A stretch of 64,000 nucleotides of DNA from Streptomyces djakartensis (GTDB taxonomy: Bacteria > Actinomycetota > Actinomycetes > Streptomycetales > Streptomycetaceae): assembly GCF_014651075.1 (NCBI RefSeq), contig NZ_BMWE01000001.1, positions 372,001 through 436,000 on the forward strand, read 5' to 3'. Positions 61,894 to 64,000 of the stretch are shown here, in pieces. The translations under genes were made by a program, and so were the position numbers. The notes beneath the pieces were generated by a model. That model worked only from the letters and a program-made list of their open reading frames with translations. It was not told where the DNA came from and did no database searches. How positions within the stretch are numbered: the first letter of the stretch is position 1; every line of letters starts with the position of its first letter.

Positions 61894-62667
61894 ATGACAA
61901 CGGCTCTGATTACGGGATCGACGGCAGGCATCGGGGCCGCGTTCGCGCGGCGACTGGCGGCCGACGGGCACAACCTGGTGCTGGTGGCCCGCGACACCGG
62001 GCGGCTGCGGGAGCAGGCGACCGAACTGCACGACCGGCACGGCATCGAGGCGGAGGTGCTGACGGCCGACCTGGCGCAGGACAAGGGCATCGAGACGGTG
62101 GCCGGCCGGCTCGGCGACCGGAGGAACCCCGTCGACCTCCTGGTCAACAACGCCGGATTCGGCAACAAGGGCCGTTATCTCGACGTCCCCATGGCCGACG
62201 AGCTGCGGATGCTGAAGGTGCACTGCGAGGCCGTGCTGAGGCTGACGTCGGCGGCGACCGGGGCGATGCGCGAGCGCGGACGCGGCGGTGTCGTCAACGT
62301 CGCCTCGGTGGCCGCGTTCGTACCGCGGGGCACCTACGGCGCGTCCAAGGCCTGGGTCGTGCAGTTCACCCAGGGCGCCGCGCGGGACCTGGCCGGCAGC
62401 GGCGTACGGCTGATGGCGCTGTGCCCCGGCTTCGTGCGGACCGAGTTCCACGAGCGGGCCGGCATGGGCACGGACAACATCCCGGGCTGGATGTGGCTCG
62501 ACGCGGACAAGCTGGTGGCGGCGGCACTGCACGACCTGGCCCGCGGCAAGACGCTGTCCATCCCGGACCCGAGGTACAAGGCGCTGATGGGGGCGACGAA
62601 GCTGGTGCCGCGCGGCATGCTCGGGGCCATCTCGTCGAGGACCGGCCGGAAGTACGGGCCGCAGTAG
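61894..62667 (+). CDS. short-chain dehydrogenase/reductase
   Basis: A 257-residue SDR oxidoreductase. The NAD(P) motif is TGSTAGIGAAFARRLA, NNAG is in LLVNNAGFGNKG, and the catalytic Ser is in NVASVAAF, Tyr in TYGASKAW (YxxxK). The substrate is not identifiable. It follows the MOSC gene and precedes a strong terminator. Confidence 0.93.
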   Translation: MTTALITGSTAGIGAAFARRLAADGHNLVLVARDTGRLREQATELHDRHGIEAEVLTADLAQDKGIETVAGRLGDRRNPVDLLVNNAGFGNKGRYLDVPMADELRMLKVHCEAVLRLTSAATGAMRERGRGGVVNVASVAAFVPRGTYGASKAWVVQFTQGAARDLAGSGVRLMALCPGFVRTEFHERAGMGTDNIPGWMWLDADKLVAAALHDLARGKTLSIPDPRYKALMGATKLVPRGMLGAISSRTGRKYGPQ

Positions 62668-62678
62668 GGCAGAGCCGG

Positions 62679-62713
62679 GCCGGTCCGGCCGCGCGGCATG
62701 CGGCCGGACCGGC
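62679..62713 (+). terminator. 14-bp terminator after the SDR gene
   Basis: GCCGGTCCGGCCGC (62679-62692) pairs perfectly with GCGGCCGGACCGGC (62700-62713) around a 7-nt loop, 12 bp past the stop at 62667. Confidence 0.8.
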
Positions 62714-62807
62714 GGCCTCCCCGGGCCGGAGCCGGGAGGCACCCGGGCGTCCCGCTTGGGATGATGGAGCTGTTCCAGCCGGACCCAGGGGGGCCGGAGG
62801 CGAGGCC

Positions 62808-63515
62808 ATGACCTTCGTACAGCTCATCGAATGCAGGACCAGCCGGCTCGACGAGATGAACCGGCTGATGGACCGGTGGGTCGAGCAGACCAAGGGGAAG
62901 CGGACCGCGACGCACAGTGTGGTGGCGACGGACCGCGCCGACGCGTCACACGTCGTCGAGATCGTGGAGTTCCCGTCGTACGAGGAGGCGATGCGGAACT
63001 CCGGGCTTCCGGAGACCGACCGGATCTTCCGGGAGATGGTGGCGCTCTGCGACGAGGAGCCCACCTTCACGGATCTGGACGTGGTGCGGGACGAGCAGCT
63101 GTACGCGGCCACCGTGCGCAGGTTCTTCGAGCTCGCGCCCGGGCAGGGCGCGGCGCCCGCGTTCAACGACGTGTTCATCGAGGACTACCACGACCACGAC
63201 CCCGCCAACCCGCAGGACGTCATCGGGCTGGACGCGCTGCGGCGCGAGGTGGAGGTGTGGCGGGGCGGGTTCGACTTCTCGTTCACCATCGAGGACCAGA
63301 TCGCCCAGGAGGACCGGGTGTGCACCCGGTGGACCTGGAAGGGGCACCACAAGGGCGAGTTCCTGGGGATCCCGCCGACCGGGAAGGACGTCACCATGAC
63401 CGGGACGACCGTCCACCGGTGCACCCCGGACGGCAAGATCGCCGAGGGCTGGTGGCAGTACGACCGGCTGGGGCTGATGCAGCAGCTCGGGGCGTTGGAG
63501 CCTACGGAGCTGTGA
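62808..63515 (+). CDS. two-domain protein: ABM-like N-terminus fused to a SnoaL-like ester cyclase/NTF2 domain
   Basis: A 235-residue protein. Residues about 1-95 resemble a dimeric alpha/beta-barrel domain (MTFVQLIECRTSRLDEMNRL ... VVEIVEFPSYEEAM). The C-terminal domain (about 104-235) resembles a SnoaL/NTF2-like ester cyclase (FNDVFIEDYHDHDPANP, WTWKGHHKGEFLGIPPTG, GWWQYDRLGLMQQLG). GGAGG lies 7 nt before the ATG. The function is unknown; no polyketide genes are adjacent. Confidence 0.8.
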   Translation: MTFVQLIECRTSRLDEMNRLMDRWVEQTKGKRTATHSVVATDRADASHVVEIVEFPSYEEAMRNSGLPETDRIFREMVALCDEEPTFTDLDVVRDEQLYAATVRRFFELAPGQGAAPAFNDVFIEDYHDHDPANPQDVIGLDALRREVEVWRGGFDFSFTIEDQIAQEDRVCTRWTWKGHHKGEFLGIPPTGKDVTMTGTTVHRCTPDGKIAEGWWQYDRLGLMQQLGALEPTEL

Positions 63516-63576
63516 CCTCGGGCCGTGGTGGCCGCCGGGCCCGTCCTCGGGTGAGCCGGGGACGGGCTCCGGACCG

Positions 63577-63834
63577 TCAGTAGTGGTATCGGGCCTTGAT
63601 GATCACGACCTCCTTCTCGGTGGCCCGGTAGACGAGACGGTGCTCGTCGTCGATCCGGCGCGACCAGTAACCCGACAGGTCGCCCTTCAACGGCTCCGGT
63701 TTGCCGATACCCGTGAAGGGATCCCGCTGGATCTCGCCGATCAGACGGACGAGCTTGCGGAACAGCTTCTTGTCGGCGGCCTGCCAATACAGGAGGTCCT
63801 CCCACCCGGTGGGCCGGAACCGCACGTCCCTCAC
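63577..63834 (-). CDS. yoeB: Txe/YoeB family toxin (mRNA interferase)
   Basis: An 85-residue ribosome-dependent mRNA endonuclease. It has the family pattern [38 protein letters not shown], and the catalytic C-terminus ending KARYHY. The GTG start (63834-63832) overlaps the stop of the upstream antitoxin gene, so the two are coupled. It is neutralised by the YefM antitoxin. Confidence 0.93.
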   Translation of the reverse strand: MRDVRFRPTGWEDLLYWQAADKKLFRKLVRLIGEIQRDPFTGIGKPEPLKGDLSGYWSRRIDDEHRLVYRATEKEVVIIKARYHY

Positions 63835-64000
63835 TCGCTGTCCTCCGCCAGGGCCTCCAGCTCCGCCATGCTCCTGGTGATCACCGGGGTGTCGGCGGCC
63901 TTGTCCGCAGCGACGGCCGCCATCAGGTGGGCGGCATTGGCCGGCGAACGCAGCAGGTAAACGGTCTCCTGCCAGGAACGGAAGTCGTCCGCCGACATCA
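63831..64000 (-). CDS. yefM: YefM-type antitoxin (partial at right edge)
   Basis: C-terminal part of a Phd/YefM antitoxin; the reading runs off the right edge. The visible residues begin [18 protein letters not shown], the usual internal segment of YefM, and end in an acidic tail DSE. The TGA overlaps the GTG of yoeB. The N-terminal DNA-binding half is outside the window, so autoregulation cannot be checked. Confidence 0.88.
   Translation of the reverse strand, partial: MSADDFRSWQETVYLLRSPANAAHLMAAVAADKAADTPVITRSMAELEALAEDSE

Overview
The window is chromosomal DNA from a high-GC actinomycete, almost certainly a Streptomyces. It carries shbA, bldM and whiD (sporulation regulators typical of Streptomyces), five tandem Ser/Thr kinase genes, a stand-alone icmB, and frequent GTG/TTG starts behind GGAGG-type ribosome binding sites. 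From memory the order matches the S. coelicolor block from sucD/sucC (about SCO4809/4808) back to whiD (about SCO4767), so this looks like conserved core chromosome. No insertion sequence, prophage, CRISPR array, tRNA or rRNA was seen.

Layout: 1-2.1 kb sucD (cut by the edge) and sucC. 2.5-3.8 kb a proline-rich exported protein. 4.0-12.2 kb two divergent operons, leftward MoxR ATPase, DUF5682, a 48-residue ORF and a VWA protein, and rightward SWIM zinc-finger protein and DUF5691. The promoter pair between them matches the RecA-independent (PafBC-type) DNA-damage promoter; this is the strongest candidate for a little-described system here. 12.4-23.2 kb icmB, a lipase, an M23 peptidase, pcrA, a c-di-AMP riboswitch controlling an NlpC/P60 hydrolase, a TDT-type transporter, a small membrane protein and a second NlpC/P60 hydrolase. 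23.2-29.9 kb a hydrolase remnant, a GNAT, a two-component system whose kinase has a PspC domain, a divergent PspC protein, DoxX and a large membrane protein. 30.1-33.8 kb an aldolase-type protein, a PNPOx-like protein, guaA, and a chorismate mutase behind a Phe/Tyr-rich leader peptide and a terminator, which looks like an attenuator.

34.2-40.1 kb a one-pass membrane protein, an LAETG wall-anchored protein, a GMC oxidoreductase and succinate-semialdehyde dehydrogenase. 40.3-49.8 kb five tandem PknB-type kinase genes, one a clear pseudokinase with about 240 extra residues in its activation segment and another with Arg in place of the beta-3 Lys. 50.0-54.3 kb a serine hydrolase, glpD, and a UDP-sugar dehydrogenase homologue without the catalytic Cys. 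54.3-54.9 kb an interval with strong hairpins and two tiny ORFs. 54.9-60.1 kb guaB3, guaB, shbA, bldM (with a sigma-BldN promoter) and whiD. 60.2-64 kb LysR, MOSC, SDR, a SnoaL-like protein and a YoeB/YefM toxin-antitoxin pair cut by the right edge.

Common themes are central and purine metabolism (suc, guaA, guaB, guaB3), envelope growth and its control (M23 and NlpC/P60 hydrolases, c-di-AMP, kinases, PspC two-component system, wall-anchored protein) and development (shbA, bldM, whiD).
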